From Tangfeifania diversioriginum (lineage in GTDB: Bacteria > Bacteroidota > Bacteroidia > Bacteroidales > Prolixibacteraceae): DNA of 64,000 nt. Shown here piece by piece: positions 33,109-43,352 of the stretch. The notes below the pieces were generated by a model. The model searched no databases. It worked only from the letters and a program-made list of their open reading frames with translations, and was not told the origin of the DNA. Position 1 is the stretch's first letter. Every line of letters starts with the position of its first letter. A program made the position numbers and the translations under genes. The DNA is taken from positions 1 to 64,000 of the forward strand of contig CAMCBW010000017.1 in NCBI GenBank assembly GCA_945873105.1. Reading direction: 5' to 3'.

Positions 33109-33756
33109 ATGTCGATTCGTATTATTATTGCAGATGACCATCAGTTATTTCGGGAAGGTTTGGCCAATCTTTTGGCCGATTCAAAAGAAATCGAAATTTT
33201 AGCTCAGGCCGGAGATGGCAGAGAAGCCATTGACAAAGCCAAAGAATTGAAACCCGATGTGATAATAATGGATATCGGAATGCCCGTTTTGGATGGGGTG
33301 GAGGCTACCCGTCAATTGTTACAGGAGTCGCCTGGAGCCCGGGTGATTGCTTTGTCGATGCACGCCGATAAGCAGTACATCAAAGGCATGTTTGAAGCTG
33401 GAGCATGCGGTTATCTTTTTAAAAATTGCGCATACAACGAATTAATTAAGGCGATTCGGGCCGTTCATGAAGGGAAAAAGTACCTAAGCGAACGGATTAC
33501 AGAGATCATGATTCATGATTATTTGCGAAAAGAAGAAACTATACCCGTTGAAGATTCTGAATTAACCGAACGGGAATCAGAAATAATGAAATTAATTGCC
33601 GAAGGAGTTTCTGTCAGCGATATTTCGGATCAATTGTTTGTAAGTGTAAAAACCATCGGTACCCACAAACAACACATTCTGGAAAAACTAAATCTGAAAT
33701 CGACTACCGATATCGTAAAATACGCCATCAAAAAAGGAATCATTTCACTGGATTAG
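33109..33756 (+). CDS. NarL/LuxR-family response regulator
   Basis: The 215-residue protein has a receiver domain with D55 (VIIMDIGMPVLDGVEA) and a C-terminal LuxR HTH at about 150-210 (LTERESEIMKLIAEGVSVSD, then VSVKTIGTHKQHILEKLNLK). HisKA_3 kinases normally pair with this type, and the gene starts 11 bp after the kinase stop, so they form an operon. The next genes in the same direction are the zinc-ribbon protein and the giant surface protein, plausible targets. Confidence 0.92.
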   Translation: MSIRIIIADDHQLFREGLANLLADSKEIEILAQAGDGREAIDKAKELKPDVIIMDIGMPVLDGVEATRQLLQESPGARVIALSMHADKQYIKGMFEAGACGYLFKNCAYNELIKAIRAVHEGKKYLSERITEIMIHDYLRKEETIPVEDSELTERESEIMKLIAEGVSVSDISDQLFVSVKTIGTHKQHILEKLNLKSTTDIVKYAIKKGIISLD

Positions 33757-33873
33757 GTTTCTTTCCTTACCTTAAAAATCAGCATTTCGCACCCCCAATA
33801 TCAGCATTTTGCTGATTGACCAGTACTCCTGTGCTCTTTACTTTTGAATCAAATAATCTGATAACCTCCTATC

Positions 33874-34329
33874 GTGGATTTATTTGATTTCATAGCGCGC
33901 TTCCCTGAGGAAAAAGATTGCCTCGAATATTTCATTTCCCTACGCAGGAAAGCGGGTATTCCATGCCAAAGATGTGGCCACGACGACCATATCTGGATAT
34001 CAGTACTCAATCAGTTTGAATGTACAAAATGCAAAAATCATATCAGTATAAAAAGCGGTTCTGTCATGGAAAACTCAAAACTGCCCATTAAATACTGGTT
34101 TGTGGCCATTCATCTAATTACTTCGAACACCGAAAAATATACCCTTTCAGAAATTCAGGAAAAGCTAAACGGTGCAGAACCTGAACTGGTAAGCCAAATG
34201 CTGATCAGTTTAAATTCATGTTCTGAAAATCCCCAACAGGGCCAATCTTTCGACCAACTCCTGCTGGCCTGCATTGGCAACCACCATCATCCACCCGAAA
34301 TACCCAAAATCGATCAAAACAAAAAATAA
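33874..34329 (+). CDS. Stand-alone IS1595-type transposase zinc-ribbon protein
   Basis: The 151-residue protein probably starts at GTG. It carries the zinc ribbon found at the N-terminus of IS1595-family transposases: C31/C34 in GIPCQRCGHDD and C50/C53 in FECTKCKNHIS, then SGSVMENSKLPIKYWFVAIH. The DDE catalytic domain that would follow is absent, and the C-terminal part is a short, Gln/His-rich tail. It lies 118 bp after the response regulator and 70 bp before the adhesin. It looks like a domesticated DNA-binding protein rather than a transposase (inference), because the frame is intact and no terminal repeats are visible. Confidence 0.7.
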   Translation: MDLFDFIARFPEEKDCLEYFISLRRKAGIPCQRCGHDDHIWISVLNQFECTKCKNHISIKSGSVMENSKLPIKYWFVAIHLITSNTEKYTLSEIQEKLNGAEPELVSQMLISLNSCSENPQQGQSFDQLLLACIGNHHHPPEIPKIDQNKK

Positions 34330-34399
34330 TCGAATGAGCACCTATAACTCAACATTCATCAGGATAGCAAATTAAAACAAAACCATAAAAACCAACCTT

Positions 34400-37300
34400 A
34401 TGAAAAAATCATTCTACTTATTGTTACTCTGCATCATTGCAGTTCAAACAATTACAAATGCTCAGAATAGAATTTTTTGGGGAGTAGCAAACTCGAATAT
34501 CAGTTCTGCTAAATTTGACGGAACAGATATCATACAGTCAGTTACATTGAGTGGCCAAACTTATGATATGGAAACTGATTTTTACAAAAATATCCTTTAT
34601 TACGGAGAATACAATACAGTTAAGAAAGCCAATTTCGATGGAACCGAAAAACTAACACTCTACACGGCACCTGCTGGCAAAGCGATTGGAGGGTTGGCAT
34701 TGGATTTAAAAAGTAGTAAGCTCTATTTTTCTCATTATGGCTCTGGCTCAATTAATATTCTGAGATGCAATTTAGATGGAACGGGAATTGAAACGATTGT
34801 TACATTAACCGCAGGGCCGACTTATAACCTGGCAATTTCTCCTTCTCTGGAAAAAATCTACTTTATAGATTCCAGCACACCTTCTAAAATTTATAGAAGT
34901 AATCTTGATGGCACCAGTGTTGAACTGCTTTCTTCAATAGCCACCTTTGTACCTGGAATTGCGATTGATGATGAGAATCAAAAACTTTATTTAGCTTATT
35001 GGAACAAAAAAGAAGTTTACACTGCTGATATGACCATCTCTACAGCACCGACTTTGCTGTTCTCAGGTTCAAATGGAACGTTTCAGATGAGTGTAAGTAA
35101 TGTGGAGAACAAGCTCTATTTTGGGGAAATGAGTACGAGAAAAATCCGAAAATGCAACTTGGATGGCTCTTCACCTACAGATATTGTAACACTCGCCTCA
35201 GGATCTATTATGGCTTTATCAGTGCCTACAGTGCCACCAGCACCAACTTGCAATGAAAATACGACCTGCACCCTTAAATTGAATGATTTTTTGTTTTCAG
35301 GTGTAGATAAGAGTACACTGACAAAAATTAAGATCACTACAATTGTTGACAAAGGGACAATGTATCTTGATGCCAATAGCGATAATATAATTGACGCGGG
35401 AGAAACTATTATTTTAAATCAAGAAATTCTTAAATCAGATATTGATGCAGGCAAACTGAAATTCACCCCTGTTGCTGAAGAGTTCGGCACTCCTTATACC
35501 AGTTTCAAATTCAAATGGTATAATGGCACGATCTATTCTGCTTCAGATTTTACTCAATATATATATGTAATACAAGTTTTTATTGCCCCAACAGCAACCA
35601 CCAATGCCGCAACCAGCATTACAGCCACAGGTGCAACCTTTAACGGTAGTATCAATGCCAATAACTCCAGTACAACAGTGACCTTCGAATATGGATTGAC
35701 AACCAGTTATGGAACCAGCGTTACCACCGATCAAAGTCCGGTTACAGGAAGTTCTGCAACTTCTGTGAGCAAAGCAATTACCGGATTAACAGCAGGTACC
35801 ACTTACCATTACAGGGTGAAAGGGGTAAACACAGGTGGAACAACCAATGGATTGGATCAGAGTTTTACTACAGTAGCTGCGCCAACTGCAACTACCAACG
35901 CAGCAACCAGCATTACAGCCACTGGCGCAAACTTAAACGGTAGCATCAATGCAAACAACGCCAGTACAACCGTAACTTTTGAATATGGTTTGACAACTGG
36001 ATATGGTTCTACAGTTACCGCCGATCAAAGTCCGGTTACAGGAAGTTCTGCCACTTCAGTGAGCAAAGCAATTACCGGATTAACAGCCAGTACTTTGTAC
36101 CATTACCGGGTAAAAGGGGTAAATGGGGGTGGATCAACCAATGGATCAGATCAAACGTTTACAACATCGGCAGCAAGCTTAACATTGACAAGCAATGCTG
36201 CAGGCAATACCATCTTTTCAGGAACATCAGTAACATTTACTGCAACCCCCTCAGGCAGTTCTGCCACCAATTATCTTTGGAAAAAGAACGGAGTTGTGAT
36301 TTCAGGTGCAACCAATTCTACTTTAACCACCACTGAATTGGCAAATGGAGATGTTATCTCTGCTCAATTGTCAGCAAACTCAGGAACCATAGTTAGCTCC
36401 AATTTGGTGCTGCATTTGGATGCCGGAAATCAGTCCAGTTATCCAGGCTCAGGATCAACCTGGAGCGACATCAGCGGAAATAGCAACCATGCATCGTTGC
36501 CTTCGACCTTGGTCTCTTCCTATTCTACTTCCATTGGAGCTGGCAGCTTTAATTTTCAGGGAAACAGCAGCACAACAATTCAAAGTAATGCAATGAGCAA
36601 TTGGAACATGCCAGCTTCCAATGCACTATCAGTTGAAACATGGATTAAGCGGACCAATTATGGCAATTATCAATTTTGGTTCTCAACACCAGATCTTTAT
36701 TACCGTCTTGGCGTTAATCCTAGTGGTTACCTATTTTGGGATATGGCGCACTATGTTGACAGAAGTTCAGGGATCCAAATTACGGAGGGAGTCTGGCACC
36801 ATATTGTCTATACTGCTGGTATTGAATCTGGTAATATCACCACCAGGGTATATTTGGATGGAGGAGCGGTTGCAAGCCAAAACGAAGGGATTGCTGCACT
36901 TTCCTCCTTCACTGATTACTTGATTGGAGATGGCCAGGATCCGGGACATCATCCATTAAATGGCAACATGGGCCTTATTAGAGTCTATAATAAAACCTTA
37001 TCTGTATCAGAGGTTTCGCAAAATTACAATGCTGAAATTGATCGGTTTAACACGAGTGCATTGAGTTCAAATTCAATAACAATGACCGTAAACCCTTCAC
37101 CTGCTTCTACAGTCTCATCGGTCTCTGTTCCCGCAAACGCAACATACACCATCGGACAAAATCTTGATTTTACGGTTAATTACAGTGAAGCCATCACTGT
37201 AAATACCGGAGGAGGAACTCCTTATATTCCAATCACACTCAATACGGGTGGAACAGTGAATGCAAGTTATGTAAGCGGCAGTGGATCCACGGCCCTTGTA

Positions 37301-40300
37301 TTCAGGTATACCGTTGTATCCGGAAATGCGGATAACGATGGAATTTCAGTAGGTTCAGCGATTACACTAAATGGTGGTACCCTGAAAAATGGTTCGAGTG
37401 TGGATGCAAACCTAACATTAAACAGTGTAGCAAGTACAACAAACGTAAAGGTGGAGGCTATTCCACCAACGATTACGAGTGTAAATTCAAGTACAGCAAA
37501 CGGAACTTACAAGGCTGGAGATGTAGTTTCAATTCAGGTCAATTTCAGTGAAATAGTCAACCTGACTGGCACTCCGCAACTTATACTTGAAACAGGTACC
37601 ACTGACCGGGTCGTCCAGGTTTTCAGTGGTGCCACAACCAGCACCCTGACTTTTAATTACACTGTAGCGGCAGGTGACTTCAGTGCAGACCTTGATTGCC
37701 AAAATACAACAGCCCTGCAGGGTGGAAATATCTACGATGGAGTAGGCAATCCGGCAATACGGACCCTGCCTGTACTTGCAACTGCCAACTCGCTGAGTAG
37801 CAACAAAAACATTGTTATTGATGGTGTGGCTCCAACAGCTTCCATCGCATTGGCCGACAACGCGCTGAGGACGGGTGAAACATCCCTGGTAACCCTTACC
37901 TTCTCCGAAGCGGTAACAGGCTTCACAAATGCTGACCTGACCATCGCCAACGGAACTCTGACGGCTGTCAGCTCTTCCGATGGCGGAATTACCTGGACAG
38001 CAACCTTTACCCCAACAGCCTCTGTGGAAGATGCAACCAACCTGATTACCCTTGACAATACAGGGGTTACTGATGTAGCTGGGAATGCCGGTTCTGGAAC
38101 TACCGATTCGGGCAACTACGCCATCGATACCACTCGTCCAACACTGGCCAGCGCCATCACCATCAGCGATGCTGCCTTGAAAATTAGTGATACAGCTACC
38201 TTGACCTTCACTTTCACCGAAGCGGTTTCCGGCTTTACAACTGCCGACCTTTCAGCAGACAACGGGGCAGTAAGTTCATTAAGCTCATCTGATGGTGGGA
38301 TCACATGGACAGCTACCTTAACACCTTCGGCTTCCACAACTGATGCAACCAATGTAATAACCCTCGATTATACAGGGGTAACTGATTTGGCAGGAAACGC
38401 GGGGACAGGAACTGCTACTTCGGGAAATTACGCCATTGATACAGAACGTCCGACAGCAGGAATAATCCTGAGCGATTATGCTTTGAGGGTGGGTGAAACG
38501 GCAACTGTCACAGTTACCTTCTCCGAAGCAGTTTCAGGGTTCACAAATGCTGACCTGACCATTGCCAACGGGACTCTGACGGCTGTCAGCTCTTCCGATG
38601 GTGGAATTACCTGGACAGCTACCTTTACCCCAACAGCATCAGTTGAAGATGCAACCAACTTGATCACCCTTGACAACACAGGGGTCAGCGATGCGGCCGG
38701 GAACACAGGTTCTGGAACTACCGATTCTGGCAATTACGCCATTGATACAGAACGTCCGACGGCAGGTATAATCCTAAGCGATTATGCTTTAAGGGTGGGT
38801 GAAACGGCAACTGTTACCGTAACCTTCTCCGAAGCAGTTTCTGGGTTTACAAATGCTGACCTGACCATTGCCAACGGGACTCTGACGGCTGTCAGCTCTT
38901 CCGATGGAGGAATTACCTGGACAGCAACCTTTACCCCAACGGCCTCTGTGGAAGATGCCACCAACGTGATTACCCTTGACAATACGGGGGTTAGCGATGC
39001 AGCCGGGAACACAGGTTCTGGAACTACTGATTCGGGCAACTACGCCATCGATACAGAACGTCCAATCATAACGAATATTACATCCAGCGAAGCAGATGGT
39101 ACCTATGTACCAAGCAATGTTATTGCGATAAGCGTAACTTTTTCTGAAGCGGTTACCATCACAGGAACTCCTACCCTGACATTGAATAGTGGCGGAACAG
39201 TTTCATATTCCTCAGGAAGCGGAACATCTGCATTGACTTTCAGCTATACTGTTGGGATTGGAGAGAGCAGTTGGGATCTGGAATATTCAACCACCAACTC
39301 CCTGGCGCTGGCCGGAGCAACCATAAAAGATGCCTCAGGGAACGATGCTACACTCACATTACCAGCACTTGGGGGACCAAGTTCACTGGGTGGACAAAAG
39401 AACATCCTGATTGCTATCAATCCTTCTTCGGGAGGGATAATAACCGCAGGTCAAGATGGTTGCAATCCTTTTAACCCAAATGCAATTACCAATAAAGAAG
39501 TTCCTTCTGATTATGTCGGAACCCTGGAATACAAGTGGCAAAGGTCAACCACCAGTAGCATGACCGGATTTGTTGATATTGCAAAGAGCAATACCACAAC
39601 TTATGATCCCGAATTGCTTACCGCCAATATCTGGTACAAACGACTGGCACGGGTTGACTGCATGGAGGACTGGACAGGCGCAGCAGAATCGAATGTGGTA
39701 AAGATGACTGTTTTTGATTTGCCATCCGAACCAACAGCAGGAAGCAATTCCCATACCTATGATGGGACTGAAAAGACAGCTGTGGCCATCGTTGGCATTG
39801 GAGAAACCGTTGACTGGTATGCAAATATTACTGGGGATACCCCGGCTGCTGCACCAACCGGCACTACAGTGGGTACCTATTCTGCCTATGCTGAAGCCAG
39901 AAATACAACCCAGGGATGTATCAGTACCAGCAGGAATCTGATAACACTGGAAATCACCAAAGCGATGCTAACCGTTACCGCGGATGCCAAAACAAAGAAA
40001 TACGGTGAAGACAATCCCGCATTGACTTTTGTTTATTCGGGATGGGAGAACGGCGACAGCGAGGCCGTTTTGACCACCCGGCCAACAGCCAGTACAACAG
40101 TAACGGCAACCAGTCCGGCAGCCGTTTACAGCAATGCGATCACATTGACGGGAGGTGTTGCGGAAAATTATGACTTTAATTACCTGCCGGCCAATCTGGA
40201 AGTAACCAAAATCATGCTGACAGCTACCGCCAATGCCCAGACAAAAATCTTCGGCGAAGCCAACCCAACGCTTACCTTCCAGTACAGCGGTTGGAAAAAC

Positions 40301-42274
40301 AGCGATACCGAAGCGGATTTGGATTACAAACCAACCACATCAACCACTGTTGATTTGCTGACCAATGTGGGAACCCATACCAATGCCATCACCGTATCAG
40401 GCGGGGTTGACAACAACTACTCGTTTATCTATGTACCAGCCAATTTCACTGTAACCAAAGCCATGTTGACGGTAACCGCCGATGCCAAATCAAAAGTTTA
40501 CGGCGAGGCTAATCCTACACTGACTATTCAATACAACGGCTGGAAGAACAGCGACAACGAAACCTTATTGAATACCAAACCTTCTGCATCAACAACATTA
40601 GGAATACTGATCAGTGCCGGAATTTACACTAACGTGATTAAGGTATCAGGCGGAGTTGACAACAACTACGACTTCAAGTATGTTTCCGCAAATCTCACTG
40701 TAACCAAAGCCCTGTTGACAGTAACCGCCGGTGACAAAACGAAAGTTTACGGCGAGGCTAATCCAACACTGACTTTCCAATACCGTGGATGGAAGAACAC
40801 CGAAAACGAATCCGTATTGGATATCAAACCTTTGGCGTCGACTTCGGTAGATCTGCAGACCAGCGTTGGTACACACAGCAAAGTGATTACCATGTCAGGC
40901 GGAAGGGACAATAACTATGATTTTACCTATGTCCCTGCTGATTTTGTAATAACCAAGGCCCCTTTGACAATTGAGGCAGAGGCACAAAATAAAGTTTACG
41001 ACGGTACAACTACGGCAAGCGTTCCCATTACAAAATTAGTAGGTATACGCAATGTTGATCCGGTCAAACTTACCATAGGTACTGCCTCTTTTGAGCATAA
41101 GAACGTAGGAAACGGAATATGTGTCACTGTTTTTGGTTCAAATATTTCAGGTGTTGGTGCCGGGAATTATACACTGACAGAAGTTTCTGGTCTGAAGGCA
41201 AACATTACCCAAAAACAACTTACCATTTCAGATTATTCTATTGTCACAAACAAGATGTTTGATAATTCGACAACGGTAACGGTTGAAAACGTTGGAACTT
41301 TACAAGGGCTGGCCTCTTCCGATGCAAATTTGGTTACTGTTTTAGCCATAGCTACCTACAACAATGCAACAGTTGGAGAGGACAAGGTAATCACGGTGGT
41401 TTACATGATCAGCGGCAGCGCTGTAAGTAATTATATCAAACCAGTTGATTTGATCATTACCGATGCCAAAATTTCGGAAATCGTAAAATTGTCAGAGAAT
41501 TTAGAAGTACCGGTAACAGGTGAATGCCAGGGAGAAGATTTGTCTATTGGCTATCAAATTCTGAAAGGAACCCCAAGCGAATACCGGATTACTTTTAGTG
41601 CTGTGGCTTTGGCTGCCGGTTTTGTAAACACAGGCTATCTACCACTGGCTTCATCACAAAGTCTGGACAGGATTGATATCCAGGTGCCTGCTACCATGGC
41701 TGAAGGTATTTATTCCGCAAACTTGCAATTCCGAAATGAATTGAATGTGGAAAGCCCGGAATATCCGTTCCAATTTGCGATTAAGCTTGCCAAGAGCTAC
41801 GTCGTGAAGAAATTTGACGATCTAATCGTGTGTGACAATAGTTCAAACCGATTCACCTCGTTTCAGTGGTACAAGAATGGTCAGCCAATTCCTGGTGCGA
41901 CAGGTCAATTCTACAGAGAACAAGCAGGGTTGGATGGATTCTATTCTCTACAGGTAAGTACGATAGAGGGTGCAGTATTGTGGTCATGCGATCAGGAAAT
42001 TCACACTCGGACATTAAAAAATGCGACCATTAGTGCTTATCCAAATCCGGCAAGAAGTTTCGTCCCATTTACGGTAAAAGTAACCGACCTCAACGATCAG
42101 GATTTGAAGGGTGCTGTTCTGAGAATCTATAATGTTACGGGAGTCCTTGTCCAAAGCATTACTGACGTTAAACAGGTAAATTCTGTCTCACTACCGTTTG
42201 GGGATTATATTGGAACTGTCATTACCTCTGACCAGCGGAAGTTCACCTGCAAAATAATAGTCGAAAATTATTAA
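34400..42274 (+). CDS. Giant multidomain secreted adhesin-like protein with T9SS sorting tail
   Basis: The 2624-residue protein has a signal peptide (MKKSFYLLLLCIIAVQ...NAQ). An N-terminal LDLR-B/YWTD-type beta-propeller (about 22-290) has repeats such as KIYRSNLDGTSVELL. Two fibronectin-like repeats follow (about 395-590). Next is an Ig-like domain with a LamG/concanavalin-like domain nested in it (about 665-880), then Ig-like repeats including four 102-104-residue units (nt 37832-39062). Four 83-residue MBG repeats (nt 39965-40961) and a YDG-type domain follow. The tail (ISAYPNPARSFVPFTV) is a type A type IX secretion signal. It should be surface-attached and may bind glycans. The kinase/regulator pair upstream may control it. 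Confidence 0.85.
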   Translation: MKKSFYLLLLCIIAVQTITNAQNRIFWGVANSNISSAKFDGTDIIQSVTLSGQTYDMETDFYKNILYYGEYNTVKKANFDGTEKLTLYTAPAGKAIGGLALDLKSSKLYFSHYGSGSINILRCNLDGTGIETIVTLTAGPTYNLAISPSLEKIYFIDSSTPSKIYRSNLDGTSVELLSSIATFVPGIAIDDENQKLYLAYWNKKEVYTADMTISTAPTLLFSGSNGTFQMSVSNVENKLYFGEMSTRKIRKCNLDGSSPTDIVTLASGSIMALSVPTVPPAPTCNENTTCTLKLNDFLFSGVDKSTLTKIKITTIVDKGTMYLDANSDNIIDAGETIILNQEILKSDIDAGKLKFTPVAEEFGTPYTSFKFKWYNGTIYSASDFTQYIYVIQVFIAPTATTNAATSITATGATFNGSINANNSSTTVTFEYGLTTSYGTSVTTDQSPVTGSSATSVSKAITGLTAGTTYHYRVKGVNTGGTTNGLDQSFTTVAAPTATTNAATSITATGANLNGSINANNASTTVTFEYGLTTGYGSTVTADQSPVTGSSATSVSKAITGLTASTLYHYRVKGVNGGGSTNGSDQTFTTSAASLTLTSNAAGNTIFSGTSVTFTATPSGSSATNYLWKKNGVVISGATNSTLTTTELANGDVISAQLSANSGTIVSSNLVLHLDAGNQSSYPGSGSTWSDISGNSNHASLPSTLVSSYSTSIGAGSFNFQGNSSTTIQSNAMSNWNMPASNALSVETWIKRTNYGNYQFWFSTPDLYYRLGVNPSGYLFWDMAHYVDRSSGIQITEGVWHHIVYTAGIESGNITTRVYLDGGAVASQNEGIAALSSFTDYLIGDGQDPGHHPLNGNMGLIRVYNKTLSVSEVSQNYNAEIDRFNTSALSSNSITMTVNPSPASTVSSVSVPANATYTIGQNLDFTVNYSEAITVNTGGGTPYIPITLNTGGTVNASYVSGSGSTALVFRYTVVSGNADNDGISVGSAITLNGGTLKNGSSVDANLTLNSVASTTNVKVEAIPPTITSVNSSTANGTYKAGDVVSIQVNFSEIVNLTGTPQLILETGTTDRVVQVFSGATTSTLTFNYTVAAGDFSADLDCQNTTALQGGNIYDGVGNPAIRTLPVLATANSLSSNKNIVIDGVAPTASIALADNALRTGETSLVTLTFSEAVTGFTNADLTIANGTLTAVSSSDGGITWTATFTPTASVEDATNLITLDNTGVTDVAGNAGSGTTDSGNYAIDTTRPTLASAITISDAALKISDTATLTFTFTEAVSGFTTADLSADNGAVSSLSSSDGGITWTATLTPSASTTDATNVITLDYTGVTDLAGNAGTGTATSGNYAIDTERPTAGIILSDYALRVGETATVTVTFSEAVSGFTNADLTIANGTLTAVSSSDGGITWTATFTPTASVEDATNLITLDNTGVSDAAGNTGSGTTDSGNYAIDTERPTAGIILSDYALRVGETATVTVTFSEAVSGFTNADLTIANGTLTAVSSSDGGITWTATFTPTASVEDATNVITLDNTGVSDAAGNTGSGTTDSGNYAIDTERPIITNITSSEADGTYVPSNVIAISVTFSEAVTITGTPTLTLNSGGTVSYSSGSGTSALTFSYTVGIGESSWDLEYSTTNSLALAGATIKDASGNDATLTLPALGGPSSLGGQKNILIAINPSSGGIITAGQDGCNPFNPNAITNKEVPSDYVGTLEYKWQRSTTSSMTGFVDIAKSNTTTYDPELLTANIWYKRLARVDCMEDWTGAAESNVVKMTVFDLPSEPTAGSNSHTYDGTEKTAVAIVGIGETVDWYANITGDTPAAAPTGTTVGTYSAYAEARNTTQGCISTSRNLITLEITKAMLTVTADAKTKKYGEDNPALTFVYSGWENGDSEAVLTTRPTASTTVTATSPAAVYSNAITLTGGVAENYDFNYLPANLEVTKIMLTATANAQTKIFGEANPTLTFQYSGWKNSDTEADLDYKPTTSTTVDLLTNVGTHTNAITVSGGVDNNYSFIYVPANFTVTKAMLTVTADAKSKVYGEANPTLTIQYNGWKNSDNETLLNTKPSASTTLGILISAGIYTNVIKVSGGVDNNYDFKYVSANLTVTKALLTVTAGDKTKVYGEANPTLTFQYRGWKNTENESVLDIKPLASTSVDLQTSVGTHSKVITMSGGRDNNYDFTYVPADFVITKAPLTIEAEAQNKVYDGTTTASVPITKLVGIRNVDPVKLTIGTASFEHKNVGNGICVTVFGSNISGVGAGNYTLTEVSGLKANITQKQLTISDYSIVTNKMFDNSTTVTVENVGTLQGLASSDANLVTVLAIATYNNATVGEDKVITVVYMISGSAVSNYIKPVDLIITDAKISEIVKLSENLEVPVTGECQGEDLSIGYQILKGTPSEYRITFSAVALAAGFVNTGYLPLASSQSLDRIDIQVPATMAEGIYSANLQFRNELNVESPEYPFQFAIKLAKSYVVKKFDDLIVCDNSSNRFTSFQWYKNGQPIPGATGQFYREQAGLDGFYSLQVSTIEGAVLWSCDQEIHTRTLKNATISAYPNPARSFVPFTVKVTDLNDQDLKGAVLRIYNVTGVLVQSITDVKQVNSVSLPFGDYIGTVITSDQRKFTCKIIVENY
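37832..39061 (+). repeat. Four tandem Ig-like coding repeats of about 306 bp
   Basis: Units start at 37832, 38138, 38450 and 38756 (lengths 306, 312, 306 and 306). Each encodes an Ig-like domain with GETATVTVTFSEAVSGFTNA, then SSSDGGITWTATFTP and a closing SGNYAIDT. Units 3 and 4 are nearly identical in DNA, and unit 1 is close to them. Unit 2 is more divergent (KISDTATLTFTFTEAV). The similarity indicates recent duplication within the gene. Confidence 0.85.
39965..40960 (+). repeat. Four tandem MBG-domain coding repeats of 249 bp
   Basis: Units begin at 39965, 40214, 40463 and 40712, an exact 249-bp period. Each encodes LTVTADAKTKxYGExNPxLT, then a YNF/YDF-type ending before VTK. They are more diverged than the 306-bp repeats, so the expansion is older. 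The next unit (from 40961) is a YDG-like domain starting PLTIEAEAQNKVYDGTTTAS. Confidence 0.8.
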
Positions 42275-42338
42275 AAAAACAAACCGCCACCGGGAATTTG
42301 GATCTCCAAAGTCCTGGTGACGGCTCAATAAAAAGAAA

Positions 42339-43190
42339 ATGAAAAAAATTCTATTCATAAGTTTGCTCCTGTGGGGAGCAGGGGCCTTACAGGCACAGGA
42401 AAATGAAACGTCCCGGTCGTTGTACTTCAACGCAGGAGGTGGTTCCCATCCTCTGAAATACGACCTTCAAAACGGAGTAAAGGAAAACTTCATGGGCTAC
42501 ACTGTTAATCTCGGGTATCATTACTATTTCTCCAAAAACTGGGGTTTTGCAGCCGGACTGGGATTGGCATCGTTTCAATCAAAAGCTACGCTTAATTATC
42601 AAACAAGTAATGCTTCGGTTGACACCGACAATGATTCGTTTGAATTCCGAACTCAATACACTGATTGGCAGGAAAAACAAACTATCCTCTTACTGGACAT
42701 TCCGCTTGGTCTTGTTTACCAAAAACAAATGAATGAAAAATTCAATTTTCAATTTTCCATCGGACCAAAAGTATCATTCCCTCTTCAATCAAAAAACGAA
42801 ACATCAGGAGGTACAATTGAAACAACTGGATATTATCCTCAGTACAATGTCGTCTTGTTTGGTTTGCCGCAACACAACTTTACCACACTGACCAGTTTTC
42901 CCAAAAATGATACCAGCCTGAAGCCTGTTCTATCTGCCTGCAGCAATTTGGGAGTTTTGATTAATTTAAACAACAGGTTAGACCTTTACTCCGGAGTTTA
43001 TCTGGACTATGGCCTGACGAACATGATTGATCCACAAAGCAAATTTTTGTACCAGGAGGATGGTGTTTACAATGGTATTTTTTCTTCAGATTTGACGAAA
43101 AGAGTAACGCAATATGCTTTCGGCTTTAAGATTGGAATCAACTTCAGGTTGGGTGCAAAGGAGGACGTCAGCGTGGAGACAACACCTTAA
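42339..43190 (+). CDS. Outer-membrane beta-barrel protein (PorT-like)
   Basis: The 283-residue protein has a signal peptide (KILFISLLLWGAGALQAQ). Alternating strand patterns typical of a Bacteroidota outer-membrane barrel follow, for example MGYTVNLGYHYYFSKNWGFA and AFGFKIGINFRLGAKE. It starts 64 bp after the giant adhesin gene, with an imperfect hairpin (42284-42323) between them, and is co-directional. Barrels placed after T9SS cargo genes may serve as its surface anchor or exporter accessory (inference). Confidence 0.75.
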   Translation: MKKILFISLLLWGAGALQAQENETSRSLYFNAGGGSHPLKYDLQNGVKENFMGYTVNLGYHYYFSKNWGFAAGLGLASFQSKATLNYQTSNASVDTDNDSFEFRTQYTDWQEKQTILLLDIPLGLVYQKQMNEKFNFQFSIGPKVSFPLQSKNETSGGTIETTGYYPQYNVVLFGLPQHNFTTLTSFPKNDTSLKPVLSACSNLGVLINLNNRLDLYSGVYLDYGLTNMIDPQSKFLYQEDGVYNGIFSSDLTKRVTQYAFGFKIGINFRLGAKEDVSVETTP

Positions 43191-43352
43191 GATTTGAAGA
43201 AAATTTCAAATAATGCCGGTCAGTTTCGTTTTATTCCGGATGCTAACGATCTGTCTGATTCTAGATAAAACCATCTGATCCGGCAAATAAAGACAAGCAA
43301 TTAAAATAGAACAAGCTCGGGCTAAAGGGAGAACAAACTCCTCAAATTATGT

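Noticed and set aside
33874-34329. Active IS1595 transposase
   Set aside because: Only the zinc ribbon is present. There is no DDE domain and no inverted repeats around it.
37732-39039. Antisense frames of 78-127 codons inside the giant adhesin gene
   Set aside because: They appear once per 306-bp repeat and are the reverse reading of repetitive Thr/Ser/Val-rich sequence, with no start signals.
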